DNA of 64,000 bases from Abiotrophia sp938010525 (GCF_938010525.1 NZ_CALLVK010000021.1:62001-126000); one strand, 5' to 3'; positions 6,697 through 16,370 are shown, numbered from the stretch's first letter. Numbers and translations are program-made. Notes: generated from the letters alone by a model not told the origin.

Positions 6697-9339
6697 TTAT
6701 TTTAGTTGATACCAGTTGCTACCACTGGCTGCTTCTACCTTGAGCGGTACCGATAGGCTAACAGCGCCCTCCATGACTTCCGGTACCAAGTCTTCTAAAA
6801 TGGCGATTTCCTCTTGAGGCGCTTCTAAAATCAACTCATCGTGCACCTGTAAGAGCAGACGAGCCTGGAGACCGCGTTGACGAATGGCTTGATCTAAGGC
6901 CACCATGGCTACCTTAATAATATCGGCGGCCGTCCCTTGAATTGGCGTATTCATAGCCGTCCGCTCTGCAAAGGAACGCAGGTTAAAGTTGCTGGAATAG
7001 ATATCCGGCAAGGCGCGTCGCCGGCCCCACAAGGTGCTGACATAGCCGTCTTTCTTAGCTTGAGCCACAATCTCCTGCATAAAGGTCGAGATACCTGGAT
7101 ATTCGGCCAAGTAACGGTCGATAAATGCCTTGGCTTCCTTACGCGGCATGTCCAAATTTTGGGACAGGCCGTAGTCACTAATGCCATAGACAATCCCAAA
7201 GTTAACCGCCTTAGCCTGGCGCCGCATATCACTGTCCACCACCGCATCATCCGAAAGGCCAAAGACCCGTCGTGCCGTGGCTGCATGGATGTCCTGCCCC
7301 TCCAAGAAGGCCTGCTTCATGTGCGGATCACCTGAAATATGGGCCAGCACCCGCAACTCGATTTGCGAATAGTCAGCACCAAAGAGTTGCCAGCCTGGTT
7401 CAGACGGCACAAAGGCCTGACGAATCTTGCGGCCTTCCTCCATCCGAATGGGAATATTCTGCAAGTTAGGATCCGCACTGGATAAGCGACCGGTCTGGGT
7501 CAGGGTTTGGACGAAGCGGGTGTGAATCTTGCCATCAGCTTGAATAAACTTAGGTAAACCGGCCAAATAGGTTCCCTGAAGCTTAGCCAGCTGACGATAG
7601 GTCAAGAGGGATGCTACAATGGGATGGGCATCCTTGAGTTTTTCTAGGACATCGGCTGCCGTCGAGTAGCCAGTCTTGGTCTTCTTAATGACCGGCAAGC
7701 CTAGGCGTTCGAAGAGGATTTCACCCAATTGTTTAGGCGAATTAGGATTGAAGGCTTGTCCTGCTAGTGCTTGGATTTCCGCCTCTAATTCTTCTAAACG
7801 TGCTAAGAGCAAGTCATTCATCTGATCCAGAGTGGCCACATCGACCGCTACCCCTCTTTTCTCCATATCAGTCAAGACTTGTGCCAGCGGGAATTCCATA
7901 TCTTGGTAGAGCTGCGTCATGCCCAGGTCATCCAGTTGTTGGGTCAAGGGGGCTACGGCTTGCTCCAAAAGTGAAACCTTGTCCGCCAAGTGTTGGGCTA
8001 AGCGCTCATTTTCTGGCAGGGCCTGCTTGGCGCCCTTGCCATAGACTACTTCATCCAGCTGAACTTGGATTCCCAAGTCTAGATAGGTTGCCAAGCTAGC
8101 TAAATCCTTAATCTTCTCGACATCAACCAGATAAGCCGCCAAGCCCACGTCGAAGGTCACACCCGCCAGCGTCAGGCCTTGATGGTCCAGCAAGATACTG
8201 TCTCGCTTAAGGTCTGCGCTGATTTTAGGAAGAGATTCATCTTCTAGCCATTTTTTGAAGGCTGAGCTAGCAAAGGCGACTTGGCCACTTGCGGCATAAG
8301 CCTGGTCACCTTGGGTCCATGCTACCGCCAGGACTGGTGCAAAGTGATAATTCTCGCTAAGCGTCTCCAGATAGAAGGCGCCGGCTACCTTGACATGGTC
8401 TTCTTCAATGGCCTCCAACCAGGTAACAGGATAGCTACTGGTCTCTTGACTAGCGACGACTTCCGTCCCCTGGTGGAGTTGGGCGAGAAAGCTACGGAAA
8501 TCCATTTGGACATAGAACTCACTTAACTGAGCTAGGTCACGCTGTCCCAGTTGGCAATCATCGAGAGTGATTTCTAGTGGTGCATCTTGGACAATGCGGG
8601 CTAGGGACTTGCTGAGACGGGCATTGGCTTCGTCCCGGATAATGTTTTCCTTCATCTTGGAAGGCTTGAGTTGATCCAGGCCTTGATAGAGGCCTTCGAC
8701 CGTCCCAAATTGATGGAGCAACTTAAGGGCGGTCTTCTCCCCTACCCGTTCAATACCCGGATAGTTGTCCGAGCTATCGCCCATCAGTCCCTTGAGGTCG
8801 ATAATCTGTTGGGGCGTCAGCTGGTACTTGTCCCAAATGCTGGCAGGCGTGTAAGGCTCTAGCTCACTTACGCCTTTTTTGGTAATATAGACTGTCACTT
8901 GGTCGCTGGCTAATTGGGTCAAGTCCTTATCCCCCGACACAATCATGACCTGGTCATCTGGATCTGCCGCCTTAGCCAGGGTGCCTAGGATATCGTCCGC
9001 TTCATAGTGGAGTAATTCGTAGTACTTGATGCCATAGGCATCCAAGAGCACACGAAAATAAGGCAGTTGCTCGCGGAACTCGCCCGGTGTTTTTTGGCGT
9101 CCTGCCTTATATTCTGGGTACTGTTCCGTCCGGAAGGTATGACCAGATTTATCGAAAGCCACCAAGACATGGCTAGGCTTAAATTGGTCTAAAACCCCGT
9201 CCAGCATGCGGTTAAAGCTAAACAAGGCATTGGTATGTAAACCTGCCTTATTCTTGAATCGTTCAATATCCAAAATGGAGAAGAAGGCCCGATAGGCCAA
9301 ACTGCTTCCATCAATCAGTAAAATTTTGCGCTGGGTCAT
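6697..9339 (-). CDS. polA: DNA polymerase I
   Basis: This 880-residue enzyme fills gaps in repair and Okazaki fragment processing. Residues 1-290 are the 5' nuclease domain (KILLIDGSSLAYRAF, then GLMGDSSDNYPGIERVG). Residues about 300-470 are the 3'-5' exonuclease fold, but the catalytic Asp-x-Glu is replaced (AGAFYLE), so proofreading is probably absent, as in many Gram-positive PolA enzymes. The polymerase domain shows motif A (GADYSQIELRVLAH), motif B (RRQAKAVNFGIVYGIS) and motif C (QVHDELI). An AAGGAGG ribosome-binding site precedes the ATG. Confidence 0.97.
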   Translation of the reverse strand: MTQRKILLIDGSSLAYRAFFSILDIERFKNKAGLHTNALFSFNRMLDGVLDQFKPSHVLVAFDKSGHTFRTEQYPEYKAGRQKTPGEFREQLPYFRVLLDAYGIKYYELLHYEADDILGTLAKAADPDDQVMIVSGDKDLTQLASDQVTVYITKKGVSELEPYTPASIWDKYQLTPQQIIDLKGLMGDSSDNYPGIERVGEKTALKLLHQFGTVEGLYQGLDQLKPSKMKENIIRDEANARLSKSLARIVQDAPLEITLDDCQLGQRDLAQLSEFYVQMDFRSFLAQLHQGTEVVASQETSSYPVTWLEAIEEDHVKVAGAFYLETLSENYHFAPVLAVAWTQGDQAYAASGQVAFASSAFKKWLEDESLPKISADLKRDSILLDHQGLTLAGVTFDVGLAAYLVDVEKIKDLASLATYLDLGIQVQLDEVVYGKGAKQALPENERLAQHLADKVSLLEQAVAPLTQQLDDLGMTQLYQDMEFPLAQVLTDMEKRGVAVDVATLDQMNDLLLARLEELEAEIQALAGQAFNPNSPKQLGEILFERLGLPVIKKTKTGYSTAADVLEKLKDAHPIVASLLTYRQLAKLQGTYLAGLPKFIQADGKIHTRFVQTLTQTGRLSSADPNLQNIPIRMEEGRKIRQAFVPSEPGWQLFGADYSQIELRVLAHISGDPHMKQAFLEGQDIHAATARRVFGLSDDAVVDSDMRRQAKAVNFGIVYGISDYGLSQNLDMPRKEAKAFIDRYLAEYPGISTFMQEIVAQAKKDGYVSTLWGRRRALPDIYSSNFNLRSFAERTAMNTPIQGTAADIIKVAMVALDQAIRQRGLQARLLLQVHDELILEAPQEEIAILEDLVPEVMEGAVSLSVPLKVEAASGSNWYQLK

Positions 9340-9497
9340 GGGGCGCCTCCTTAAGTGTTAATGATAAGCTCCTAGACTCTAATAGCCTGAAGCAAAGTAA
9401 ATCAGCCAATCCAGCAGCATCCCTTAGGACAAGCCGCTAAGAATGGCTGATCGTGATGACTTGTGTTGAGTGTTAGGTCTTAGCCGCCAAGTGAGTC

Positions 9498-10829
9498 TTA
9501 GAGGACATTTGGATGTAGGCGGGCATATTCTTTTTCAAAGCGTTGGGCAATCTTATCCACATCACCCGCGCCCATAAAGACAATGACATCGTCCTTATAC
9601 TGCATAAGTGGAGACAAGTGCTCGCTCGAAATAATCTCCACCTCTTGGTCAATTAAGGCCGCCAAGTCTTGAATAGTAACTTCCCCACTTTGCTCACGGG
9701 CAGAGTTGAAGATGTCGCAGAGATAGACTTGGTCTGCTAGGTTAAGTGACTCAGCAAACTCGTTAAGCAGGGCCACTGTCCGGCTAAAGGTATGGGGTTG
9801 GAAGACTGCGATACAGCGTTTGTCTGGATAGCGTTGCTTGGTCGCATCAATGGTCGCCTTGATTTCGCTTGGATGGTGGGCATAGTCGTCAATGATGGTT
9901 AAATCACCCACTGTCTTAACGCTGAAACGACGTTTGACACCAGTGAAGGTCGCTAGGTTTTGGGCAATGGCATCTGCCGGAAAACCTTCCAAGGTTAAGA
10001 CCGTAATGACCGCCAAAGCGTTCAAGATATTGTGCTTACCATAGGTCGGCACATGGAAACGTCCTAAGAACTTGCCTTCAAAGGTCACATCGAAGGAAGA
10101 CCCATCTTGAGCCCGTTCAACATTGGTTGCATAGACGGTTGAATTGCTGTCAAAGCCATAGTAGTAGACAGGGACTGGCGCTTTTAATTGGCGTAAATAA
10201 GCATCCTCCCCACAGGCAATCACGGCTTTCGTGGTTTGACCGGCAAAACTAGTGAAGGCTGAGAAGACATCGTCAATAGAAGTGAAATAATCTGGATGGT
10301 CAAAATCCACGTTAGTAATAATGGCATAATCTGGTTCATAGGACAGGAAGTGGCGACGATACTCGCAGGCTTCTAGACCAAAGTACTTGGCAGACTCCTG
10401 CCCATAACCGGTTCCATCCCCAATCAAGTAAGACAGTGGGGCTAAGTGCTTGAGGGTATGCGCCAAGAGACCTGTGGTAGAGGTCTTACCGTGGCAGCCT
10501 GAAACGGCAATACTGGTATAGCCCTTAATCAATTTACCTAAGAAATGATGGTAGCGGTAGATTGGTAAGCCCAATTCGCGCGCCCGCACCAATTCTTCAT
10601 GGTCATCCCCGAAGGCATTGCCTGCAATAATGGTCAGGCCAGGTTGAATATTGTCAGCCGAGAATTCCATCATAAGCACACCCGCAGCTTCTAAGCCTTG
10701 CTGGGTGAAAAAGTACTTCCCTACGTCACTCCCCTGTACCTTATAGCCTTCTCCTACCAGGATAAGCGCGAGAGCACTCATGCCTGAGCCTTTGATTCCC
10801 ACAAAATGATAGGTTGTTGCTTTGTCCAT
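9498..10829 (-). CDS. murC: UDP-N-acetylmuramate--L-alanine ligase
   Basis: MurC adds L-alanine to UDP-MurNAc, the first peptide step of murein synthesis. I place the start at the ATG at 10827-10829 (MDKATTYHFVGIKGSGMSAL) because this gives the usual N-terminus with the nucleotide-binding glycine motif; a GTG five codons upstream overlaps its own ribosome-binding site. The ATP-binding P-loop is VSGCHGKTSTTGLL. The Mur-ligase middle and C-terminal domains include NVDFDHPDYF, TGVKRRF and DDYAHHPSEI. The resulting 443 residues fit the family. Confidence 0.94.
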   Translation of the reverse strand: MDKATTYHFVGIKGSGMSALALILVGEGYKVQGSDVGKYFFTQQGLEAAGVLMMEFSADNIQPGLTIIAGNAFGDDHEELVRARELGLPIYRYHHFLGKLIKGYTSIAVSGCHGKTSTTGLLAHTLKHLAPLSYLIGDGTGYGQESAKYFGLEACEYRRHFLSYEPDYAIITNVDFDHPDYFTSIDDVFSAFTSFAGQTTKAVIACGEDAYLRQLKAPVPVYYYGFDSNSTVYATNVERAQDGSSFDVTFEGKFLGRFHVPTYGKHNILNALAVITVLTLEGFPADAIAQNLATFTGVKRRFSVKTVGDLTIIDDYAHHPSEIKATIDATKQRYPDKRCIAVFQPHTFSRTVALLNEFAESLNLADQVYLCDIFNSAREQSGEVTIQDLAALIDQEVEIISSEHLSPLMQYKDDVIVFMGAGDVDKIAQRFEKEYARLHPNVL

Positions 10830-10865
10830 AATCAACCTACACACGTCCTTTCACTCAATTAATTT

Positions 10866-11714
10866 CTAGTCTTCAAATAATAAATAGCTGTCCTTGTCCT
10901 TACGCATACGGGACAAAATCTCACGCGAGACCCCGACTTCCGTCACAGCTTGAGATTGCGGTGGCTGATAAGGCTTAGGTAGTTCCTTAGGTTGGAAACG
11001 TTCTGCCCGCGCCTGTTTTGCCACTTCCTGGCTATCTCGCCCATTCTCTAAAATAGACTGAAACTTAGCCTGGGCATCTGAAACCTGCCGTTGGCTGCTG
11101 GCCTCATGATGCTCCCGCTCTCTTTGGGCGCTAGCCTGCCAAGCCTGGCGTGGGCGCTGAGAAGTCGGAGCTTCAAGAAAATCATCTAGGGACTGGCGGT
11201 CTTGACGTCGACTGTCGGCTTGACCAGGCTTGGGCCAGTCATTTTGAGGTCGCCGCTCGGCTGGTGCCACATAGGCTCGATCCAAACGGTCAGAATGGGT
11301 TTGTGGCAGTCTTAGCTCCTCACCCGGTCGATAGCTAGGCGCGGGACTTTCCTCTTCGATTGGCTCTGACATCATGCGTTCCCGCACCAAATCCGAATTA
11401 AAGCGCTGATTTGGGCTACTATTGCGGCGCTCACGGTAGGCTACCCGATAGTCAGCCTCTTCCAATGGCTCCTGTGTCGTAGCTGGCGGTGGTGTCTGAC
11501 TGGCGTCAATCATCTTTTGCGGTTGATCCCGCCAAGGTTGCTCGTGATGATAGACAGGTCGATGGCCCCGGCTGGTCTCTTGCTTTTCTTCTAGCGCAGA
11601 CTTGAACTTGTAAGGGGTGCCCTTACTTGAAGGCGATTGGGATTCCCGGTTAAAACGTCGGTTGTCGTAATTTACATTCCGCTTCTGGTAAGCGGGTCCT
11701 TGGTAGTCCTTCAT
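10866..11714 (-). CDS. Disordered Arg/Gln/Ser-rich protein at the sftA position
   Basis: This protein of about 282 residues is not recognised. I chose the ATG at 11712-11714 because AAAGGA lies 9 nt upstream, whereas the ATG at 11732 overlaps that site. The sequence is highly charged, rich in Arg, Gln, Ser, Pro and Tyr, has no membrane segment and looks mostly unfolded. The last stretch (SREILSRMRKDKDSYLLFED) appears ordered. It sits between ytpR and murC, the slot where Bacillus and relatives carry the DNA translocase sftA, whose N-terminal linker is also long and disordered. It could be the remnant or separated linker of such a protein, but no FtsK motor domain follows. Role unknown. Confidence 0.7.
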   Translation of the reverse strand: MKDYQGPAYQKRNVNYDNRRFNRESQSPSSKGTPYKFKSALEEKQETSRGHRPVYHHEQPWRDQPQKMIDASQTPPPATTQEPLEEADYRVAYRERRNSSPNQRFNSDLVRERMMSEPIEEESPAPSYRPGEELRLPQTHSDRLDRAYVAPAERRPQNDWPKPGQADSRRQDRQSLDDFLEAPTSQRPRQAWQASAQREREHHEASSQRQVSDAQAKFQSILENGRDSQEVAKQARAERFQPKELPKPYQPPQSQAVTEVGVSREILSRMRKDKDSYLLFED

Positions 11715-11787
11715 AAGCCCCCGTCCTTTCATTTCCTGGTCTTGCTTAACACACTAGCTGCTAGTCTTTATCACTTAAATGACGAAA

Positions 11788-12417
11788 CTAGCCTTGGTAG
11801 TGGGCGACGACTTGCTCAAGTGGTGTGCCGACTGCTAAGTCATCTTTCAATACCCAGATACCTGGTTTATTTTCAATGGCATCTAAACCTAGTTCGCGTG
11901 TAGAACAAATCATACCATTGCTGTCAACGCCACGTAATTGGCCTGGCCAAATAATTAAGCCATCTGGCATAACGGCACCTGGTTGGGCCACTAGGACCTT
12001 TTGGCCGGCTTCAATATTGGCTGCCCCACAGACGATTTGTAGAACGGTGTCAGCCGCTACACGTGTTTGCGTAATATGCAAGTGGTCACTATCTGGATGG
12101 TCAACACACTCTTCCACATAACCAACTACTAAGCGAGGTGAAGCATCAAAACTAACCGCTTGGTCGAAGCCTGCAGCTTGAATACGGGCATTGACTTGAG
12201 CCACTTGCTCGGCAGTCAAGGTCACATGACCCTCTCCAGTTAAGTTCAAGTCCGCCACTCCGAAGAGGTTATAGCCCACAATGGCTTGAGATTGATGATG
12301 GCGCAGGGCGGTTACCTGACCTTTGCTATCTGGGTCAATCTCGTGTGAAGAAACTGGACCACTAGTGAGAAGGAGCACGTCACCGACGCCTCCAGGATTA
12401 TAGAATGCTAACCACAT
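11788..12417 (-). CDS. ytpR: YtpR-family tRNA-binding domain protein
   Basis: This 209-residue protein has an N-terminal DUF4479-type domain (residues 1-90) and a C-terminal EMAP-type OB-fold tRNA-binding domain. The latter shows VGYVEECVDHPDSDHLHITQ and IVCGAANIEAGQKVLVAQPG, similar to the N-terminus of PheT in this same window. Function is not firmly known; it is thought to bind RNA. Its place between pepA and the murC region matches a conserved Firmicutes neighbourhood (pepA, DUF4651, ytpR), although the thioredoxin gene often found there is absent. Confidence 0.9.
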   Translation of the reverse strand: MWLAFYNPGGVGDVLLLTSGPVSSHEIDPDSKGQVTALRHHQSQAIVGYNLFGVADLNLTGEGHVTLTAEQVAQVNARIQAAGFDQAVSFDASPRLVVGYVEECVDHPDSDHLHITQTRVAADTVLQIVCGAANIEAGQKVLVAQPGAVMPDGLIIWPGQLRGVDSNGMICSTRELGLDAIENKPGIWVLKDDLAVGTPLEQVVAHYQG

Positions 12418-12477
12418 ATTATATCTTTTCTTCCTTTCGTCTACTTATCTGAAATATCAATTTTATGTAAGCTGTCC

Positions 12478-13557
12478 TTAGACATTTGCGCGAATGGTCG
12501 CTAAGGTTGTCTTGTCGAAAGTCTCTAGGACTTTGATGACCATTTCCTTGGCTGCCTCATAATCATCCATGCGGAAAAGGGTTTGGTGACCGTGAATGTA
12601 ACGGGCGCAGACCCCAATGACTGCCGAAGGCACCCCATCATTGCTGACATGGGCGGCACCCGCGTCGGTTCCACCTTTGGAAAAGAAGTATTGGTATGGA
12701 ATCTTGTGAGTTTCTGCTGTATCTAACAAGAACTCACGCATACCGCGATGGGTAATATGGCCTGGATCCTGCACCCGCAAGAGAAAACCACCGCCAAGTT
12801 GTCCAAACTTATCCTTGCTGTCATCCGTGTCATCGGCTGGCGAACAGTCTACGGCAATAAAGGCATCTGGTTGGTAGCGATGGACTGCCCCCTTGGCCCC
12901 ACGCAAACCGACTTCTTCTTGAGCATTGGCCCCCGCAATAATGGTTGCCGCTAGCTCCTTGTCTTTAACAGCCCGCATGGCTTCTAACATCACGGCACAG
13001 CCATAGCGGTTATCCCAAGCCTTGCCGATTAGAGCTTGCTTGTTAGCCGTCCAGACGGTTTCTGTCTCAGGCACAATGGAATCGCCAGGACGCACGCCAT
13101 ATTCCAAGGCTTCGTCACGGGAAGTAAAGCCAGCATCAAAGAGGATATCTTCAGGCGCCACTGACTTAGCCGCCCCATCCTTGCCCCGTAATAAGTGAGG
13201 GGCCACAGATGACGAAATGCAGACATAGTCCCCCTTACGGGTTTGAAGGGTATAGCGTTGAGCTGAGATACTATAAGGATTCCAGCCCCCAATAGGTGTC
13301 ACAGTGAAGAGACCATTCGAGGTAATCTGACGAACCATAAAGCCGACTTCGTCCATATGAGCTGCTAGCATGAGACGTGGTGCTTCTGGATTCTTAGCAT
13401 ACTTAATCCCATAGAGGTTGCCAATCCCAAACACTTCGATTTTATCAACTAGGGGGGTCAACTCTTCCTGCAAGAAGCGACGAACCTGCCCTTCATTGCC
13501 CGAAATCCCTTGTAATTCGGTCAGATGTTTGATTAAGTCAAAGCCTTGTAATGTCAT
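12478..13557 (-). CDS. pepA: M42 family glutamyl aminopeptidase
   Basis: This 359-residue enzyme is a di-metal aminopeptidase of family M42, called PepA in lactic acid bacteria, and removes N-terminal Glu or Asp from peptides in the cytoplasm. Metal ligands and catalytic residues are visible in order: AAHMDEVGFMV, GKAWDNRYGCAV, AQEEVGLRG (catalytic Glu pair), VDCSPADDTD and YIHGHQT near the C-terminus. Length fits. A DUF4651 gene is transcribed divergently, the same arrangement as in streptococci. Confidence 0.93.
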   Translation of the reverse strand: MTLQGFDLIKHLTELQGISGNEGQVRRFLQEELTPLVDKIEVFGIGNLYGIKYAKNPEAPRLMLAAHMDEVGFMVRQITSNGLFTVTPIGGWNPYSISAQRYTLQTRKGDYVCISSSVAPHLLRGKDGAAKSVAPEDILFDAGFTSRDEALEYGVRPGDSIVPETETVWTANKQALIGKAWDNRYGCAVMLEAMRAVKDKELAATIIAGANAQEEVGLRGAKGAVHRYQPDAFIAVDCSPADDTDDSKDKFGQLGGGFLLRVQDPGHITHRGMREFLLDTAETHKIPYQYFFSKGGTDAGAAHVSNDGVPSAVIGVCARYIHGHQTLFRMDDYEAAKEMVIKVLETFDKTTLATIRANV

Positions 13558-13762
13558 GCCTGTCGCGGTCGCACCGCTACCTCCTTCACCATTATAAATA
13601 GGTAGATTTTACTCTTTTTATTATCTCACGTGCGCTTAGTAAAATCAATGAATTGTACTCGAATTTGTGTTACACTAAGAGTACGGAGCACAAGCCTGTG
13701 CGCCCCCACCTACCGCTCTCTGATGGAGCGCGCACCATGCCTATGAAAGAAGGAAAAATACT

Positions 13763-14095
13763 ATGTCATCTACTCCACGTAAAGGCCTTGTCGGTGGCCT
13801 CTTGCTCTTAACCGGCGCCATCGTCGGCGCTGCCGGGACTCTCTTCTACTTGGAATCCCAACCTAAACGCCCTAGTCGGGTCCTAGCCGAAGTCAAGGCT
13901 GAATTTGCTAAACAAGGACCAATTGAAGGCTCTTGGATCCACTATGTTCCGGTTGAGTACCCTGAATTGGAGAGCCAACCTCAAGTTTATATTGGGGGCA
14001 TTAGTCGCTATGAAGGGGAACAACTGGTTCACTACCAATTCGTCTGCGATATTTACACTGGTCAAATTCTAGACCTCTTCCCTGTAGAAGGCTAA
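13763..14095 (+). CDS. DUF4651 membrane-anchored small protein
   Basis: This 110-residue protein has one N-terminal membrane helix (about residues 8-28, GLVGGLLLLTGAIVGAAGTL) and an extracellular domain of about 80 residues. The second half (YIGGISRYEGEQLVHYQFVCD, DIYTGQILD) resembles the DUF4651 proteins encoded beside pepA in streptococci, which have a PepSY-like look. GAAAGAAGGA lies upstream of the ATG. It is transcribed divergently from pepA and ends in its own terminator. Function is unknown. Confidence 0.85.
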   Translation: MSSTPRKGLVGGLLLLTGAIVGAAGTLFYLESQPKRPSRVLAEVKAEFAKQGPIEGSWIHYVPVEYPELESQPQVYIGGISRYEGEQLVHYQFVCDIYTGQILDLFPVEG

Positions 14096-14109
14096 GGAGA
14101 ATCGAGAAG

Positions 14110-14138
14110 TCAAGGAGTCGCTCTGGCGGCTCTTTTTT
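14110..14138 (+). terminator. Intrinsic terminator of the DUF4651 gene
   Basis: A short G/C-rich hairpin (GAGTCGC/GCGGCTC, with one wobble pair) is followed by TTTTTT on the plus strand, directly after the stop codon. Confidence 0.75.
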
Positions 14139-14151
14139 GCATGCTGAAAGA

Positions 14152-14182
14152 CAAAAATCCGACCACTCATGTGGTCGGATTG
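14152..14182 (-). terminator. Intrinsic terminator of the pullulanase gene
   Basis: A perfect stem ATCCGACCAC/GTGGTCGGAT with a short loop is followed on the minus strand by TTTTTG. It lies just after the pulA stop. Confidence 0.8.
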
Positions 14183-14195
14183 ATTTGCTTGCTTA

Positions 14196-16124
14196 TTATG
14201 CTTTTTCTACACGTTCCAAGACGGTTACAGACAGACCAGGCATTTCGTAGTGGCCATTAAGGTCGAAGACTTGGCCTTCTTCCAATGGTGCCGTATAATC
14301 AACGATTACCTTGCGGTAGAGACCATGTGGCAGATAGGTGATCGGCATGCGCCAATCATTAGCATTAATCATAACGAAATAAGCAGAATTCTCATCTTCC
14401 AATTGGTAGGCAATGACGCCATCATGTAACTGATAGACAGCCAGAGAGTTGAGGATTTCATCATAAGAGTTTTGGCGGAAGAGGGGCGAGCTCTTACGTA
14501 ACTTGATTAAGCCACGGACATAATCCACCGTATCTTGATGCTCCGCTACTCGGTTCCAGTCAAATTGGTTGATTTCATCCGGTGCATTATAGGTATTCTC
14601 TATCAGTCTTTTGGTTCTTAAGAACTCTTGACCAGCATGAATAAAGGGAATCCCTTGCGCCAAGAGGACCAGACTGGTCGCCATTAAGGCCCGGCGAACA
14701 CGAACTTCTTCAGAATCATGCGGATGAGTATAACACAACTTGTCATAGAGAGTTAAGTCATCGTGGGCCTCAACATAGTGGACGACTTGGTCCGGACTAG
14801 CATAAGCCGAGTTAGGAATCCCTACTAAGAGGTTCTGAGCCACTAACTTTTCTAAGTCAGGACGTCCATTGACATAGCCGCCTTCTTGCTTGTTGAAGTT
14901 ACCACCTTTGAGGGCATTACGAATAGAATCGTTGAAATGAGCCACTCCTGGCATACGGTAGGCATTGTGTTGGGCAGCCTTATCTTCATAAGGCAACATA
15001 GTACCCAGGTTCCAACCCTCGCCTAAAACGATAATGGAAGGATCAATTTCATTCAGGGCTTGACGTACAGCCAACATGGTTTCAACGTCATGAATCCCCA
15101 TTAAGTCGAAGCGGAAGCCATCTAATTTGAATTCTCGTGTCCAGTAAAGGATGGAATCCAAGATATAGCGGCGCATCATATAGCGTTCAGAAGCAGTATC
15201 GTTGCCGACCCCAGTCCCATTAGACAAGTTACCTGCCTGATCATAACGGAAGAAATAACCTGGCACAATCTTCTGGAAAGCCTGCAAGTCAAACTGATAA
15301 ACGTGGTTATAGACCACGTCCATAATGACGCGCAGACCATTGTCGTGAAGGGTCTTAATGGTTTGCTTGAGTTCTAAAATCCGGCTAAGTGGATCATAAG
15401 GATCCGTCGCATAAGAGCCTTCTGGCACATTGTAGTTCTTAGGATCATAGCCCCAGTTGTAGGCTGATGGCTTGGCTTCTGTCTCATCTACTGTCGCATA
15501 ATCATAAATTGGTAATAATTGCAAATGGGTAAAGCCCAGCGACTTAAGGTAGTCTAAACCAGTTACTTGGCCTTTAGAGGTATGAGTGCCTTCTTCGACA
15601 AGTCCTAAAAACTTACCTTTGGCCGAAATCCCAGAATCTTCCGCTACTGAGAAGTCGCGGACGTTGAGCTCATAGATAATGGCGTCGGTCGCCTTGCCAA
15701 AAGCAGGCATACGATCAAAGCCTTCTAATTGAGTAGCAGCTGGGTTAACTACCACACTGCGGTCACCATTGACTACCGCCGCAATGGCATAAGGATCCTG
15801 GCTACGCTTAAGGCCTAATGAACCATGGTCTAATAGATAAGTATAGGCTGTTAGATGCAAGTCCCCTAAAATTTCAGTGACCCAAGTACCGCGTTCACCA
15901 CGTTGCATAACATGGACGCTAGCCAAGTCACTATCCGGTTGGTTGGATTCATAAAGTTCAACGGTCACGCTCTTAGCCGTTGGTGCCCAAACGATAAAAC
16001 GAGTTGATTGAGGTGTATAAAAGGCACCTAAAGGTCCGTCATAGGCAAATTCTTGATCAAAATCAACCGTTCTGACTGCTTTGGTAGCCAATCCCACCGC
16101 CTGATTTGGATTTAAATCTGTCAC
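14196..16124 (-). CDS. pulA: Type I pullulanase
   Basis: This 642-residue glycoside hydrolase family 13 enzyme cuts alpha-1,6 branches in pullulan, glycogen or dextrins. It has no signal peptide and should act in the cytoplasm. Residues about 25-115 are a CBM48-like domain (GAFYTPQSTRFIVWAP). The type I hallmark YNWGYDP is present. Catalytic residues are the Asp in DGFRFDLMGIHD, the Glu in VLGEGWN and the Asp in YVEAHDDLTLYD. It is a single-gene unit with its own promoter and terminator, and the promoter carries a palindrome that may be a sugar-repressor operator. Confidence 0.95.
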   Translation of the reverse strand: MTDLNPNQAVGLATKAVRTVDFDQEFAYDGPLGAFYTPQSTRFIVWAPTAKSVTVELYESNQPDSDLASVHVMQRGERGTWVTEILGDLHLTAYTYLLDHGSLGLKRSQDPYAIAAVVNGDRSVVVNPAATQLEGFDRMPAFGKATDAIIYELNVRDFSVAEDSGISAKGKFLGLVEEGTHTSKGQVTGLDYLKSLGFTHLQLLPIYDYATVDETEAKPSAYNWGYDPKNYNVPEGSYATDPYDPLSRILELKQTIKTLHDNGLRVIMDVVYNHVYQFDLQAFQKIVPGYFFRYDQAGNLSNGTGVGNDTASERYMMRRYILDSILYWTREFKLDGFRFDLMGIHDVETMLAVRQALNEIDPSIIVLGEGWNLGTMLPYEDKAAQHNAYRMPGVAHFNDSIRNALKGGNFNKQEGGYVNGRPDLEKLVAQNLLVGIPNSAYASPDQVVHYVEAHDDLTLYDKLCYTHPHDSEEVRVRRALMATSLVLLAQGIPFIHAGQEFLRTKRLIENTYNAPDEINQFDWNRVAEHQDTVDYVRGLIKLRKSSPLFRQNSYDEILNSLAVYQLHDGVIAYQLEDENSAYFVMINANDWRMPITYLPHGLYRKVIVDYTAPLEEGQVFDLNGHYEMPGLSVTVLERVEKA

Positions 16125-16165
16125 AGTATTTCTCTCTCTTTCTATGTATACGTATTCTCACGCAT

Positions 16166-16194
16166 AGTGTACCGTAAACGGTGCTCAGAAACAA
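16166..16194 (-). promoter_or_regulatory. pulA promoter with palindromic operator in the spacer
   Basis: On the minus strand a -35 TTGTTT (16189-16194) and a -10 TACACT (16166-16171) are spaced by 17 bp. The inverted repeat ACCGT-TT-ACGGT (16171-16182) overlaps the -10 edge and the spacer, a position suited to repression. It resembles LacI-family operators in size and symmetry, but no regulator is assigned. Confidence 0.6.
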
Positions 16195-16370
16195 GTCTTT
16201 AGCCTTACATTTTAGCTTAAATACAGTGAGAAAACAACTAATCTTATAGGATTCTCATCTTATGACCCAAAGTCTCATCTAGCTGTCTATTTTATACATG
16301 CAGTATGATTGAAATGCAGGTCTTAAAGCGCTACAATACAAAAGTAAAAAACAAGGAGAGGAAGCAAATT

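Noticed and set aside
7767..8099. Open frame on the plus strand within polA
   Set aside because: It is antisense to a complete, well-conserved polymerase gene, has no ribosome-binding site and no recognisable protein features.
9340..9497. Terminator or small RNA between polA and murC
   Set aside because: ATCAGCC and GGCTGAT can pair, but the loop is long and no T-run follows, so the signal is too weak to call.
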